DNA of 64,000 bases from positions 213,082-277,081 of the forward strand of contig NZ_QPJL01000003.1 in the NCBI RefSeq assembly GCF_003337565.1. The letters run 5' to 3'. Source of the DNA: Paracoccus lutimaris (GTDB taxonomy: Bacteria; Pseudomonadota; Alphaproteobacteria; Rhodobacterales; Rhodobacteraceae). How positions within the stretch are numbered: the first letter of the stretch is position 1; every line of letters starts with the position of its first letter. The position numbers and the translations under genes were made by a program. Shown here in pieces: positions 29,101 through 37,189 of the stretch. The notes under the pieces are model-generated. The model made no database searches, was not told the DNA's origin, and saw nothing but the letters and a program-made list of their open reading frames with translations.

Positions 29101-29317
29101 TGCGCTGATCGACATGCTGGACAAGTTCGGCGCGCTGACCGCCTTTGTCGCCGCGCTTGCCGATGACGAGGCCGCCCCCCTGCCCCTGTTCGGCGCGCTG
29201 ACCGCCTTTGTCGCCGCGCTTGCCGATGACGAGGCCGCCCCCCTGCCCCTGCGGCAGTTGCACCGCATCATGACCCGCGCCGAATCCGCATGGGCGGGGG
29301 CGCTGACCCTGCAATGA
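26150..29317 (+). CDS. Large P-loop NTPase, STAND/AAA-like, of the protease operon
   Basis: A 1055-residue protein. Residues 1-170 are helical and unassigned. The NTPase core begins with FRGRTRELAALRDFAL, then Walker A IAGIGGTGKSALLEQL (about 217-232), Walker B LVIVIDTFEE (about 330-338) and a likely sensor arginine region VILSGRSTETL. This resembles NACHT/STAND-type ATPases, which switch on by oligomerising after sensing a ligand. The C-terminal half is helical and may hold repeats (ALAQSLFATGQFEQLAEAAL). Near its end a 63-bp stretch is duplicated in tandem and in frame (29126-29251). It is the last gene of the operon and is followed 3 bp after the stop by a hairpin. Confidence 0.8.
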   Translation: MMRGALPDEVLIRAAVLGVFDPRELLDVEGKDYARDLAELAALSVETAFGPDWLWSLSEDARRAGLTLLPPPGPARVAHLAATRPREGDELGRAALDLLAPGPRADLRRLLAGRTTSLPDDRLIALFKMLELIGSSGAVLPDWLADGDARRRLQHAIMQRRTAKAAQAVLPDRFRGRTRELAALRDFALTGTLPKPGTGAIRRLADAIPDGVPTLLIAGIGGTGKSALLEQLRRSLNSANEVVLAQFDLDRAALRMGDQVALAQELLRQIGYALPALDAGIAGLRAQIRNAMALSQGPIDIEAAASAIFGAMSGLRELLAGAGMHDRALVIVIDTFEEALVLGPQRVAQIAEWLRTLRDHGGFAALRVILSGRSTETLTEMPQDLATLGVIELDELGTRAGRAKLRDMFRRLGIAHEDLIPDLIAEFGSNPLVIEVLAIFCRDKPRDEITGLMRGDDVDSRAGLDAEMRQCFLYTRILERLADAELKPLANPGLVLRRIEPAQISGLLAGPCGLATPMPPAQAQALFDRLASQVWLVRRPDPGSAVLEHLPDLRRLMLPQILAAPAGREVARAAADWFTNGPGASQPGATFDAKYYAILAGDADLPEDAEQLHDFALHLGAAAGDLPAHVQARLREAQGHVLRSDEIAHLHGPARNRALRKRRETQRTHGLETSVVAEEASFAAPPIAPAQKMTAADSAALAQSLFATGQFEQLAEAALPLTQDLIDGILTSAGPQSISEPMHHPAYLAALALLATDDDRLSAFGADLAEWLVASGRSEVAAPMRQGRSVPVDIALMLLTVTGQLNTPHGRAFDESIHNLKSAPFVAQSLIEWRAALARMPLGMNWPAVSLQVMPVFAPALARLIGGDADEEISLAIESTQRDQMRMLLQTGNPAALRDLNIVENALSGAVLHLQPGLAIQGELRPIIPGRQPEFQDPLRVLLTGGIAAGNIAKALAPLAAIPWWPVELRPEAFSGRTGATQILALIDMLDKFGALTAFVAALADDEAAPLPLFGALTAFVAALADDEAAPLPLRQLHRIMTRAESAWAGALTLQ
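29126..29251 (+). repeat. 63-bp perfect tandem duplication inside the large NTPase gene
   Basis: Bases 29126-29188 are repeated exactly at 29189-29251. The repeat keeps the reading frame and adds 21 residues (unit beginning FGALTAFVAALADDE). Identity at every base implies a recent event. Confidence 0.95.
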
Positions 29318-29320
29318 AAA

Positions 29321-29338
29321 GGGGGGCCTCAGCCCCCC
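29321..29338. terminator. Bidirectional hairpin between NTPase gene and efp
   Basis: GGGGGGC (29321-29327) pairs with GCCCCCC (29332-29338) around a 4-nt loop. On the minus strand it is followed by TTTT, giving a good factor-independent terminator for efp; on the plus strand the T-run is weak (GATCTTTC). Confidence 0.8.
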
Positions 29339-29344
29339 GATCTT

Positions 29345-29911
29345 TCAGCTTTTCGCGCGCTCGACATAGGTCAGGTCGGCGGTGTTGATGATCACCTTGG
29401 TGCCCACGCCGATATGCGGCGGCACCATGATGCGCACGCCGTTATGCGCCACGGCGGGTTTGTAGCTGGACGAAGCCGTCTGACCCTTGACCACAGGCTC
29501 GGTCTCGGCGACCTCGACGGTCACGCGCTGCGGCAGCTCGATGGCGATGACGACGCCGTTATGGACCTGCAGGAAAACGCGAATCCCGTCCTCAAGGAAC
29601 ACCTTGTCGTCGCCGACCACGTCGGGCGACACCACGACCTGCTCATAGCTTTCCGGCTCCATGAAGTGGAAGCCTTCGCCATCCTCGTAAAGATAGTCGT
29701 ATTCGCGCTCATCGACATGGGCGCGCTCGACCTGCTCGGTGGTCTTCCAGCGCTCGGAGACCTTGTTGCCGTCCGAGATGCGGCGCAGGTCGACCTGCGT
29801 CGTCGGCGTGCCCTTGCCGGGGTGGAAGTTGGTCGCCGTCAGGACGACATGAAGACGGCCGTCGATTTCGACGACATTGCCTTTGCGAAGGCTTGAGGCG
29901 ATGACTTTCAA
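29345..29911 (-). CDS. efp: Elongation factor P
   Basis: EF-P relieves ribosome stalling at polyproline. The best start is a TTG at 29911 with AAGGA 8 nt upstream; it gives [16 protein letters not shown] and 188 residues, the standard length. An ATG at 30052 would add 47 unrelated residues. All three domains are present; the modified lysine is in the loop [10 protein letters not shown] (Lys33), and the C-terminal segment [18 protein letters not shown] is typical. The adjacent divergent gene encodes EpmA, the enzyme that lysylates this loop, which supports a Lys-modified EF-P. Confidence 0.95.
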   Translation of the reverse strand: MKVIASSLRKGNVVEIDGRLHVVLTATNFHPGKGTPTTQVDLRRISDGNKVSERWKTTEQVERAHVDEREYDYLYEDGEGFHFMEPESYEQVVVSPDVVGDDKVFLEDGIRVFLQVHNGVVIAIELPQRVTVEVAETEPVVKGQTASSSYKPAVAHNGVRIMVPPHIGVGTKVIINTADLTYVERAKS

Positions 29912-30045
29912 GGCGGGATTCCTTGCCTGCTTTTCAAATTCCGGGGGGCCGGCTATCCATGGGGCCGGCAAAGATGGCGTCCCATAGCGCGTTTCGCGCC
30001 GCAGCGCCAGACGCAAGCGATTTCGCGCAATCGGGGGGCAGGACC

Positions 30046-31104
30046 ATGGCAAATCAGACCGAAACCCCGTGGTGGGACCGCGACCGCCATGCCGGGCGCA
30101 GGCCGCTTCTGCTGGCGCGAAACCGCATCCAGTCGGCGATCCGCGACTGGCTGGGCGCGCAGGGTTTTCTGGAAATCGACCCCGGCGCGCTGGCGATCAG
30201 CCCGGGAAACGAGGCGCATCTGCACGGTTTTGCCACCCAACAGATCGGCAATGACGGCCAGCCGCGCCGGATGTATCTGCATACCAGCCCCGAATTCGCG
30301 ATGAAAAAGCTGCTGGCGGCGGGTGAGGAGCGGATCTTCTCGCTGTCCCATGTCTGGCGCAACCGCGAACGCGGGCCACTGCACAGCCCGGAATTCACCA
30401 TGCTGGAATGGTATCGCGCCGATATGGATTCGGGCGCGGATTACCGCCAGCTTTTCGACGATTGCGCGCATTTCCTGCGTCTTGCCGCCGAGGCGGCGGG
30501 GGCCGAACAGTTGCAGTTCCGCGGCCTGAGCTGCGATCCCTATGCCGCGCCCGAGGTGATGACGGTGGCGCAGGCATTTCTTGAATTTGCGGGCATCGAC
30601 CTGCTGGCGACCTGCGCGGGCGCGGAAACCGATGCGGGTGCCTTGCGCGCGCAGGCAACGGCGCGGGGCATCCGGCTGGCCGATGACGACGGCTGGTCCG
30701 ACATCCTGTCGCGCGTCCTTGTCGAAAAGGTCGAGCCGCATCTGGGCCATGGCCGGCCCCTGATCCTTGACCGCTATCCGGCGGCCGAGGCGGCACTGGC
30801 CCGCCGCGCCCCGGATGAGCCGCGCGAGGCCGAGCGGTTCGAGCTTTACGCCTGCGGGGTCGAACTCGCGAACGGCTTTGGCGAGCTGACCGACCCCGCC
30901 GAGCAACGCCGCCGCTTTCTGCTGGAAATGGACGAGAAAGCCCGCGTCTACGGCGAACGCTATCCGCTGGACGAGGATTTTCTGGCCGCATTGGCGCAGA
31001 TGCCCCCGGCCTCGGGCTGCGCGCTGGGGTTCGACCGGCTGGTCATGCTGGCCACCGGCGCGCCGCGTCTGGACGAAGTGATCTGGACCCCGATCGCGCC
31101 CTAA
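30046..31104 (+). CDS. epmA: EF-P lysyl-lysine ligase (GenX/PoxA type)
   Basis: Class II lysyl-tRNA synthetase paralogue that attaches (R)-beta-lysine, or lysine, to EF-P instead of tRNA. It has 352 residues from the ATG at 30046 and lacks the tRNA anticodon-binding domain, as expected for EpmA. Class II motifs are visible: [17 protein letters not shown], motif 2 [22 protein letters not shown] and motif 3 [12 protein letters not shown]. It is divergent from efp. The mutase EpmB, which makes beta-lysine, is not encoded in the window, so it must be elsewhere or absent. Confidence 0.93.
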   Translation: MANQTETPWWDRDRHAGRRPLLLARNRIQSAIRDWLGAQGFLEIDPGALAISPGNEAHLHGFATQQIGNDGQPRRMYLHTSPEFAMKKLLAAGEERIFSLSHVWRNRERGPLHSPEFTMLEWYRADMDSGADYRQLFDDCAHFLRLAAEAAGAEQLQFRGLSCDPYAAPEVMTVAQAFLEFAGIDLLATCAGAETDAGALRAQATARGIRLADDDGWSDILSRVLVEKVEPHLGHGRPLILDRYPAAEAALARRAPDEPREAERFELYACGVELANGFGELTDPAEQRRRFLLEMDEKARVYGERYPLDEDFLAALAQMPPASGCALGFDRLVMLATGAPRLDEVIWTPIAP

Positions 31105-32393
31105 TCCGCCTCCAGTGCCCGGGGGCGTGGCCCGCCCGTCGCCCAGTCCAAAAGCTCGACCGTATGGACGACCGGCACCCCGGTCCCCGAGCCGATCTGC
31201 ATCATGCAGCCGATATTTCCGGCGCTGATGACCTGCGGGGTCAGCACCTCGAGCGTGGCGACCTTGCGCCGCTTCAGCTCGCCCGAGATTTCGGGCTGCA
31301 TCAGGTTATAGGTCCCGGCCGAGCCGCAGCAGATATGGCTGTCCTTTGGCTCAAGCACCGTGAACCCGGCGGCAGCCAGCAGTTCCTTGGGCGTGGCCTT
31401 GATCTGCTGGCCGTGCTGCAAGGAACAGGCGGCGTGATAGGCGACGCGCAAAGGCGGGGCATGGGTGGCGCCGGACAGCCCCAGATCGGCCATGACCTCG
31501 GACACATCGCGGGCCAGCCCGGCGACCTTGGCCGCCTCCGCAGCCAGCGGGTCATTTTCGAACATATGCCCGTAATCCTTGACCGTGGTCCCGCAGCCCG
31601 AGGTGTTGATGACCACCGCATCCAGCCCCTCGCCCGCAATCTCGGCCATCAACGCGCGGATATTCGCCGCAGCCGAGGCATGGCTTTCATCGGTGCGGCC
31701 CATGTGATGGGTCAGCGCCCCGCAGCAGCCGACGCCCTTGGGAATGACCACCTCGCAGCCATGGCGGCGCAAAAGCCGGGTGGTCGCGTCGTTGATATCG
31801 GTGTTCAGCGCCCTTTGCGCGCAGCCGACCAGCAGCGCCACCCGCTTGCGGCGCGGACCTTGCGCGGCAAAGACCTGCGGCGTGTCGTTCAGGCTGGGCG
31901 GCGGGATGTCCCTGGGCGCCATGTCCAGCATCGCCCGCAGCCGCTGATCCGGCACCAGCCGCCGAAAGGGCCGTGCCAGTTTCGCGCCGAACAGCGCCAG
32001 CCGAAACCGCCCCGGATAGGGCAGAATGCGCGACAAAATCCAGCGCAGCGCCCGGTCGCCAAGGGGCCGGTGGTAGTTCTTTTCGATATATTCCCGCGCG
32101 TGATCAACCAGATGCATGTAATGCACGCCCGAGGGACAGGTCGTCATGCAACTGAGACAGCTCAGGCAGCGGTCGATATGGCCGACGGTTTTCGCATCCG
32201 GCACACGGTTGTTTTCCAGCATGTCCTTGATCAGGTAGATGCGCCCGCGCGGGCTGTCCAACTCGTCCCCCAAGACCTTGTAGGTCGGGCAGGTGGCGGT
32301 GCAGAACCCGCAATGGACGCAGCTGCGCAGGATCTCATTGGCGCGGGCAGTGCCGGGATCGGCCAGTTGCGCGGGGGTGAAATTCGTCTGCAT
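31101..32393 (-). CDS. glcF: Glycolate oxidase iron-sulfur subunit
   Basis: Electron-transfer subunit of the membrane-associated GlcDEF complex that oxidises glycolate to glyoxylate. It has 430 residues. Two [4Fe-4S] ferredoxin motifs are near the N-terminus (CVHCGFCTATCPTY and CLSCLSCMTTCPSG), and two cysteine-rich CCG-type clusters follow (GVGCCGALTHHMG and HICCGSAGTYNL). It follows glcE with 1 bp between stop and start and overlaps the end of the convergent epmA by 4 bp. Confidence 0.94.
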   Translation of the reverse strand: MQTNFTPAQLADPGTARANEILRSCVHCGFCTATCPTYKVLGDELDSPRGRIYLIKDMLENNRVPDAKTVGHIDRCLSCLSCMTTCPSGVHYMHLVDHAREYIEKNYHRPLGDRALRWILSRILPYPGRFRLALFGAKLARPFRRLVPDQRLRAMLDMAPRDIPPPSLNDTPQVFAAQGPRRKRVALLVGCAQRALNTDINDATTRLLRRHGCEVVIPKGVGCCGALTHHMGRTDESHASAAANIRALMAEIAGEGLDAVVINTSGCGTTVKDYGHMFENDPLAAEAAKVAGLARDVSEVMADLGLSGATHAPPLRVAYHAACSLQHGQQIKATPKELLAAAGFTVLEPKDSHICCGSAGTYNLMQPEISGELKRRKVATLEVLTPQVISAGNIGCMMQIGSGTGVPVVHTVELLDWATGGPRPRALEAD

Positions 32394-32394
32394 C

Positions 32395-33507
32395 TCAGCC
32401 CTCCATCAAGCCGGGGTTCAGGATCGCCGCCGGATCGAAGGTCCGCCGCAACCCTTGGGACAGCGCCGCGACCGGGGCGGCTTGCGGCGGGAATGCCGCG
32501 CCCCCTAGCCCGCCGCGCCGGATCAGCGTGGCATGGGGGGCGATGCCCCGCACCGCAGGTGCCGCGCCGGGGCCGGAATACCAGATCAGCCCCCCGCCCC
32601 AATCGAGCGAGGTCGCCCCGCCCAAAGCCTCAAGCGCGGCGGCGATGCGCGGCGCGTCGGTCGGCTTGACCAGCACCCGCCACAAGGGCGCCTCAGTGCC
32701 GGAAAAATGTGCCCCATCACGCAGATCGCGCCACAGCGCCGTGCTGGCGGGACCGTCCAGTTCCTCGACCTCGCGGCCCGCGAACAGCCCGAGCAGGCGA
32801 TCGCGGCGATAGCTGAGCTGCGGCTGGGCCAGCCCCTCGATCCGCAGCCATGCGCGGCCATCATGGAACGCCGCGCCGGTCACCTCATAGGGCGTGGCCA
32901 GCGCCGCCGAGAACAGGCCGACCGCATCAGTGGCCGTGACGCCATGAATGGCCAGCGTCATGCGCTCGGGCATCAACGGCAGGGTTTTCAGCGCCACCTC
33001 GGTCAGCACGCCAAGCGTGCCATGGGCGCCGCAGATCAGCTTGCCCAGATCAAGGCCGGTGACGTTCTTCATCACCCGGCCGCCGTTTTTCAGCACCCGG
33101 CCGCGCCCGTCGACAAGCCGCAGGCCCAGAAGGTGATCGCGGCAGGCCCCGGCGAAAAGCCGCCTCGGCCCCGAGGCATTGGCGGCGACGACCCCGCCGA
33201 TGGTCGGCACGCCATTCCCGCCCAGCAGCCCGCGCATATCCGGCGGCTCAAAGGCAAGCGCCTGCCCCTCGGCGGCCAGCATGGTCTCGATTTCAGCCAG
33301 CGAGGTGCCGGGGCGCGCGATCAGCGTCATCTCGCCCGGCGCATAGGTCACGACGCCCGAAATGCCCGAGACATTCAGATCGTCACCCGCCAGATGCGCC
33401 ATCTGCACGCGGGTGCCGCCGCCCGTGATGCGCAGGGGCGCGCGCGCCGCATGGCGGGCCGCGATCAGTTCGGCCAGTTCGGCCTCATTCCTGGGGGTCA
33501 TGGTCAT
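32395..33507 (-). CDS. glcE: Glycolate oxidase FAD-binding subunit GlcE
   Basis: Second flavin-domain subunit of glycolate oxidase, 370 residues from the ATG at 33507, which overlaps the glcD stop (ATGA). The FAD-binding type 4 domain shows PLRITGGGTRVQMA and VPTIGGVVAANASGPRR; GlcE lacks the large catalytic cap found in GlcD. An upstream frame to 33711 lies inside glcD and is not used. The order glcD-glcE-glcF is standard. Confidence 0.93.
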   Translation of the reverse strand: MTMTPRNEAELAELIAARHAARAPLRITGGGTRVQMAHLAGDDLNVSGISGVVTYAPGEMTLIARPGTSLAEIETMLAAEGQALAFEPPDMRGLLGGNGVPTIGGVVAANASGPRRLFAGACRDHLLGLRLVDGRGRVLKNGGRVMKNVTGLDLGKLICGAHGTLGVLTEVALKTLPLMPERMTLAIHGVTATDAVGLFSAALATPYEVTGAAFHDGRAWLRIEGLAQPQLSYRRDRLLGLFAGREVEELDGPASTALWRDLRDGAHFSGTEAPLWRVLVKPTDAPRIAAALEALGGATSLDWGGGLIWYSGPGAAPAVRGIAPHATLIRRGGLGGAAFPPQAAPVAALSQGLRRTFDPAAILNPGLMEG

Positions 33508-34958
33508 TCGGCCGCCGCCCTGTCGCGATGGGGCTGGCTTGCGTCCAGCGGAAACACCTTGGCCGGGTTCAACAGCCAGCGCGGATCGAACAGGTCCTTG
33601 ACCTGCATCTGGATCGCCAGATCGTCCGGGGCATATTGCACCCCCATCAGGTCGCGCTTTTCGATGCCGACGCCATGCTCGCCGGTCAGGCAGCCGCCGA
33701 CCTCGACGCAAAGCCGCAGGATGTCATTGCCAAAGGCCTCGGCCCGTTCCAGATCGCCGGGCTTGTTGGCGTTGAACAGGATCAGCGGGTGCATGTTGCC
33801 GTCGCCGGCGTGAAAGACATTGGCGACCTCAAGCCCGTGCTGGCGCGACAACTCGCCGATCATTTTCAGCGTATAGGGCAGCTTGCCGACCGGCACCGTG
33901 CCGTCCAGACAGATGTAATCACCCAGACGCCCCATGGCGCCAAAGGCCGACTTGCGCCCCTTCCAGATCGCCGCCGCGTCATCGGCATTGCGGCTTTCGC
34001 GGAACTCGACCGGGTTCAGCGCATCGGCAATCTCGCGGATCTTGCCCAGTTGAAAGGCGATTTCCTGGGCCGAGCCCTCGACCTCGACCACCAGCACGGC
34101 GGCGCATTTCGGATAGCCGGCATGGGCGAATTGCTCGACCGCGCGCAGGCAGGGCTCGTCCATATATTCGATGGCGACCGGCAGCACGCCCGAACGGATG
34201 ATCCGCGCCACGCATTCGCCCGCCACCTCGGCATCGTCAAAACCGATCAGCACCGGGCGCGCGCCCTCGGGGCGGGGCAGGATCTTCAGCGTGGCCTCGG
34301 TCACGATGCCAAGCTGGCCCTCGGAGCCGCAGAAAAGGCCCAGCAGATCCAGTCCGGCGGGCCCCATTTCCGGGCCGCCCAGCTCGATCACCTCGCCGGT
34401 GGTCAGGACCACCGTGGCGCCCATCAGGTTGTTGGTGGTGACGCCGTATTTCAGGCAATGCGCGCCGCCCGAATTCATCGCGATATTGCCCGCGATGGTG
34501 CAGGCCAGCTGCGAGGACGGATCGGGCGCATAAAAGAACCCCTGCGCTTCCAGCTCGGCGCTGACCGACAGGTTGGTCACCCCGGTCTGCACGCGGATAA
34601 AACGGTTCGCCGTGTCGATCTCCAGCACGTCGCGCAGGCGCATGGTGCCGATGACCACGCTGTCGGCGGTGGGCAGCGCGCCCCCGGCCAGCGAAGTGCC
34701 CGCACCGCGCGGCACCACCGGCACCCGCATGTCATGACAGACCCGCATCGCCGCCGCGACCTCCGCGGTCGTGCGCGGCAGGACCACCGCCAAGGGCGGG
34801 CAGCGATAGGCGGTCAGCGCGTCGCATTCATAGGCGCGGGTTTCCTCAAGATCGGAAATCACCGCATCATCGGGCAGCACGCCGCGCAGGGCGGCGACAA
34901 TCTGCGGCGCGCGTGACAGCACGCGCGGATCGGGGTCTGGCATGGCGATGCTGGACAC
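33504..34958 (-). CDS. glcD: Glycolate oxidase catalytic subunit GlcD
   Basis: FAD-dependent subunit that oxidises glycolate (and D-lactate) at the membrane, 484 residues. The FAD-binding type 4 domain has VPRGAGTSLAGGALP and AGNIAMNSGGAHCLKYG. The C-terminal FAD-linked oxidase domain has FHAGDGNMHPLILF and the flavin-proximal GCLTGEHGVGIEKRDLM. It is divergent from a GntR regulator and is the first gene of glcDEF. The reaction lets the cell use glycolate or recycle photorespiratory-type products. Confidence 0.95.
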   Translation of the reverse strand: MSSIAMPDPDPRVLSRAPQIVAALRGVLPDDAVISDLEETRAYECDALTAYRCPPLAVVLPRTTAEVAAAMRVCHDMRVPVVPRGAGTSLAGGALPTADSVVIGTMRLRDVLEIDTANRFIRVQTGVTNLSVSAELEAQGFFYAPDPSSQLACTIAGNIAMNSGGAHCLKYGVTTNNLMGATVVLTTGEVIELGGPEMGPAGLDLLGLFCGSEGQLGIVTEATLKILPRPEGARPVLIGFDDAEVAGECVARIIRSGVLPVAIEYMDEPCLRAVEQFAHAGYPKCAAVLVVEVEGSAQEIAFQLGKIREIADALNPVEFRESRNADDAAAIWKGRKSAFGAMGRLGDYICLDGTVPVGKLPYTLKMIGELSRQHGLEVANVFHAGDGNMHPLILFNANKPGDLERAEAFGNDILRLCVEVGGCLTGEHGVGIEKRDLMGVQYAPDDLAIQMQVKDLFDPRWLLNPAKVFPLDASQPHRDRAAAE

Positions 34959-34989
34959 GGGCGCCTCCTCCTCGTCTCTGGCTTGGCCG

Positions 34990-35044
34990 ATGTGGTAAAA
35001 TTATTTGACCACGCATGTCAACCGGCCCGATGGCTTTACCACAT
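34990..35044. promoter_or_regulatory. Inverted repeats between glcD and its GntR regulator
   Basis: ATGTGGTAAA (34990-34999) and TTTACCACAT (35035-35044) are exact reverse complements. A third half-site GACCAC (35007-35012) pairs with GTGGT (34992-34996), so GTGGT/ACCAC boxes recur three times. FadR-family regulators bind TGGT...ACCA palindromes, so this is a good operator candidate. Confidence 0.6.
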
Positions 35045-35084
35045 AGTTGCGCCTCGACCGGACTTGCCCGATGATAGCACGATC

Positions 35085-35882
35085 ATGGGCGACGACATTC
35101 TCAAGACCCGGCGCGCGGCGGAAACCGTCGCCCGCCATATCGAAAAGCTGATCCTTGAGGGCGCCCTGCGCCCCGAGGAATATCTTTTGCCCGAGCGCGA
35201 ACTGGCGGCGCGGCTGAACGTCTCGCGCCCGACCCTGCGCGACGGGCTGAAACTGCTTGAGGATCGCGGGCTGCTGATCGCCGAACGCGGCGTCGGCACC
35301 CGCGTGGCCCCAATTGGGGCGGCAGCGATCACCGATCCGCTGATCGCGCTGCTGGCGGCCTCGCCCGAACTGGCGGATGATTATCTGGAGTTTCGCGACG
35401 TGGTGGAAAGTCAGGCCGCCGCGCTGGCCGCCATCCGCGCCAATGACATCGACCGCCAGATGATCGCCGATTGCCTTGCCGCCATCGAGACCGCCCATGC
35501 CGGCGCCGATCCCGATGATGAGGCCGAGGCCGACGCCGCCCTGCATCTGGCCATATATGAGGCCAGCCACAATCTGGTGCTGTTGCAGATGATGCGGGCG
35601 CTGTCGGGGATCCTGCGCAGCGACGTGATCCAGAATCGCGGCCGCATGTTCACCATTCCCGCCATCCGCGAATTGCTGCGCGACCAGCACCGCGCCATCG
35701 CGCAGGCGATCCTGGACCGCGACCCCGATGCCGCGCGCGCCGCCGCGCACGAGCATCTGACCTATATCCGCCGCGCCGCGCAGGAAATCCGCGAGGCCGA
35801 GGCGAAACTGGGCCAGTCGCTGCGCCGACTAAGCGGTGGGGGCCTTGGCCAGCGCAGCGTTTCGGATGATGCCTCGACCTAG
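35085..35882 (+). CDS. GntR/FadR-family (FCD) regulator, probable GlcC
   Basis: Transcription regulator, 265 residues from the ATG at 35085. The winged helix-turn-helix (AAETVARHIEKLILEG, then PERELAARLNVSRPTLRDGLKLLEDRG) is followed by an FCD domain with metal-type residues (DAALHLAIYEASHN and RDQHRAIAQAIL). It is divergent from glcDEF, with operator-like GTGGT/ACCAC repeats between, so it is likely the glycolate-responsive GlcC equivalent (inference). A longer frame from 34983 would put the operator repeats inside the gene and is less likely. The stop overlaps the end of the convergent TRAP gene. Confidence 0.87.
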   Translation: MGDDILKTRRAAETVARHIEKLILEGALRPEEYLLPERELAARLNVSRPTLRDGLKLLEDRGLLIAERGVGTRVAPIGAAAITDPLIALLAASPELADDYLEFRDVVESQAAALAAIRANDIDRQMIADCLAAIETAHAGADPDDEAEADAALHLAIYEASHNLVLLQMMRALSGILRSDVIQNRGRMFTIPAIRELLRDQHRAIAQAILDRDPDAARAAAHEHLTYIRRAAQEIREAEAKLGQSLRRLSGGGLGQRSVSDDAST

Positions 35883-37189
35883 CTGACCAGCCACAGCGAC
35901 AGCACCGGCACAAAGATGATCACCGCCAGCCGGACGATATCGGCGACCCAGAACACATAGACGCCGCGAAAGATCGTCCCCAGCGCCACATCCGGCAGGA
36001 CCGAGCGCAGCACAAAGACATTCATGCCGATGGGCGGTGTGATCAGGCTGATCTCGGTCACCACGACGACGATGATCCCGAACCAGATCAGCACCGCATC
36101 CGGGTCGGCCAGCACCGCCAGCCCGAAATCCAGATTGGCAATGACCGGATAAAACACCGGCACCGTCAGCAGGATCATCGACAGGCTTTCCAGAAAGCAG
36201 CCCAGCACCAGATAGATCAGCACGATCAGCAACAGCACCGTCCATGCCGACAGGCCCAGATCCTCGACGATCATCGACAGGCTGTCGGGCAGCCCGGCAA
36301 AGGTCACGAAATTGCTGAAGATCTCGGCCCCGATGATGATGGCAAAGATCATCGCCGAGGCGGTGGCGCTGTCCAGAAACGCCCCCCACAGCGCGGCGCG
36401 CGTCAGCCCGCCGGTCAGGGCGGCAATGACCAGCGCGGCGAATGCGCCCATGCCGGCGGCCTCGATGGGTGTGAACAGCCCGCCATAGATGCCGATCATG
36501 ATGAACGCGAACAGCGCCAGCACGGCGACGACGCTGATCGCGTCCTGCCGGGTCATCGGCACCACCTCGCCGACCTCGGGGGCCAGTTCCGGCTTCAGCC
36601 GCACCGCGGCCATCACCGCCAGCAGATAGCCGATGATGCCGACGATGCCCGGAATGATGCCGGCCAGAAACAGCTTGCCGATATCGGCCTCGGTCAGCAG
36701 CCCAAAGATGATCAGCACGACCGAGGGCGGGATCAGGATCCCCAGCGTGCCCCCCGCCGCGATGGCGCCGGTGGCCAGACTGTCCGAATAGCCGAACCGC
36801 CGCATCGAGGGCATGGCGACCTTGGACATGGTGGCGGCGGTAGCCAGGGACGATCCGCAGACCGCCGAAAAGCCGCCGCAGGACAGGATCGTCGCCATGG
36901 CCAGCCCGCCGCGCATCCGCCCGAATACCCGGTCGGCGGCGGAAAACAGCCCCTGCGCGATGCCGGACCCGGCCAGCACATTGCCCATGAAGATGAACAG
37001 GGGCACCACCGACAGCGAATAGTTCAGCCCGGTCTCGAACACCGCATTGCCGACCATGGCCCCTGCTGGCGCCCAGCCGCGCAGCAGCGCGAAGCCGATG
37101 CCGCCCACGATCGCCATGGCGAATGCGATGGGCACGCGGACGAAAACCATCCCCAGCAGGATGGCGAAGGCGATCAATGAGGTGATCAT
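35879..37189 (-). CDS. TRAP transporter large permease (DctM), homogentisate operon
   Basis: Solute-carrying membrane subunit, 436 residues with about twelve hydrophobic helices. Family segments include GSSLATAATMSKVAMPSM and GTLGILIPPSVVLIIFG. It overlaps the small permease by 4 bp (ATGA) and is the last gene of a run fahA-maiA-dctP-dctQ-dctM in which every junction overlaps. It is therefore co-expressed with the homogentisate pathway; the substrate is probably an aromatic acid or a pathway intermediate (inference). Confidence 0.92.
   Translation of the reverse strand: MITSLIAFAILLGMVFVRVPIAFAMAIVGGIGFALLRGWAPAGAMVGNAVFETGLNYSLSVVPLFIFMGNVLAGSGIAQGLFSAADRVFGRMRGGLAMATILSCGGFSAVCGSSLATAATMSKVAMPSMRRFGYSDSLATGAIAAGGTLGILIPPSVVLIIFGLLTEADIGKLFLAGIIPGIVGIIGYLLAVMAAVRLKPELAPEVGEVVPMTRQDAISVVAVLALFAFIMIGIYGGLFTPIEAAGMGAFAALVIAALTGGLTRAALWGAFLDSATASAMIFAIIIGAEIFSNFVTFAGLPDSLSMIVEDLGLSAWTVLLLIVLIYLVLGCFLESLSMILLTVPVFYPVIANLDFGLAVLADPDAVLIWFGIIVVVVTEISLITPPIGMNVFVLRSVLPDVALGTIFRGVYVFWVADIVRLAVIIFVPVLSLWLVS

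Noticed and set aside
20276..29317. Reading the protease operon as a BREX, CBASS or restriction-modification system
   Set aside because: No methyltransferase, cyclase, nuclease or PglZ-like motif is visible in any of the four proteins.
29912..30052. ATG-initiated extension of EF-P
   Set aside because: Adds 47 residues before a domain that normally begins MKVI; TTG at 29911 has a ribosome site and gives the standard length.
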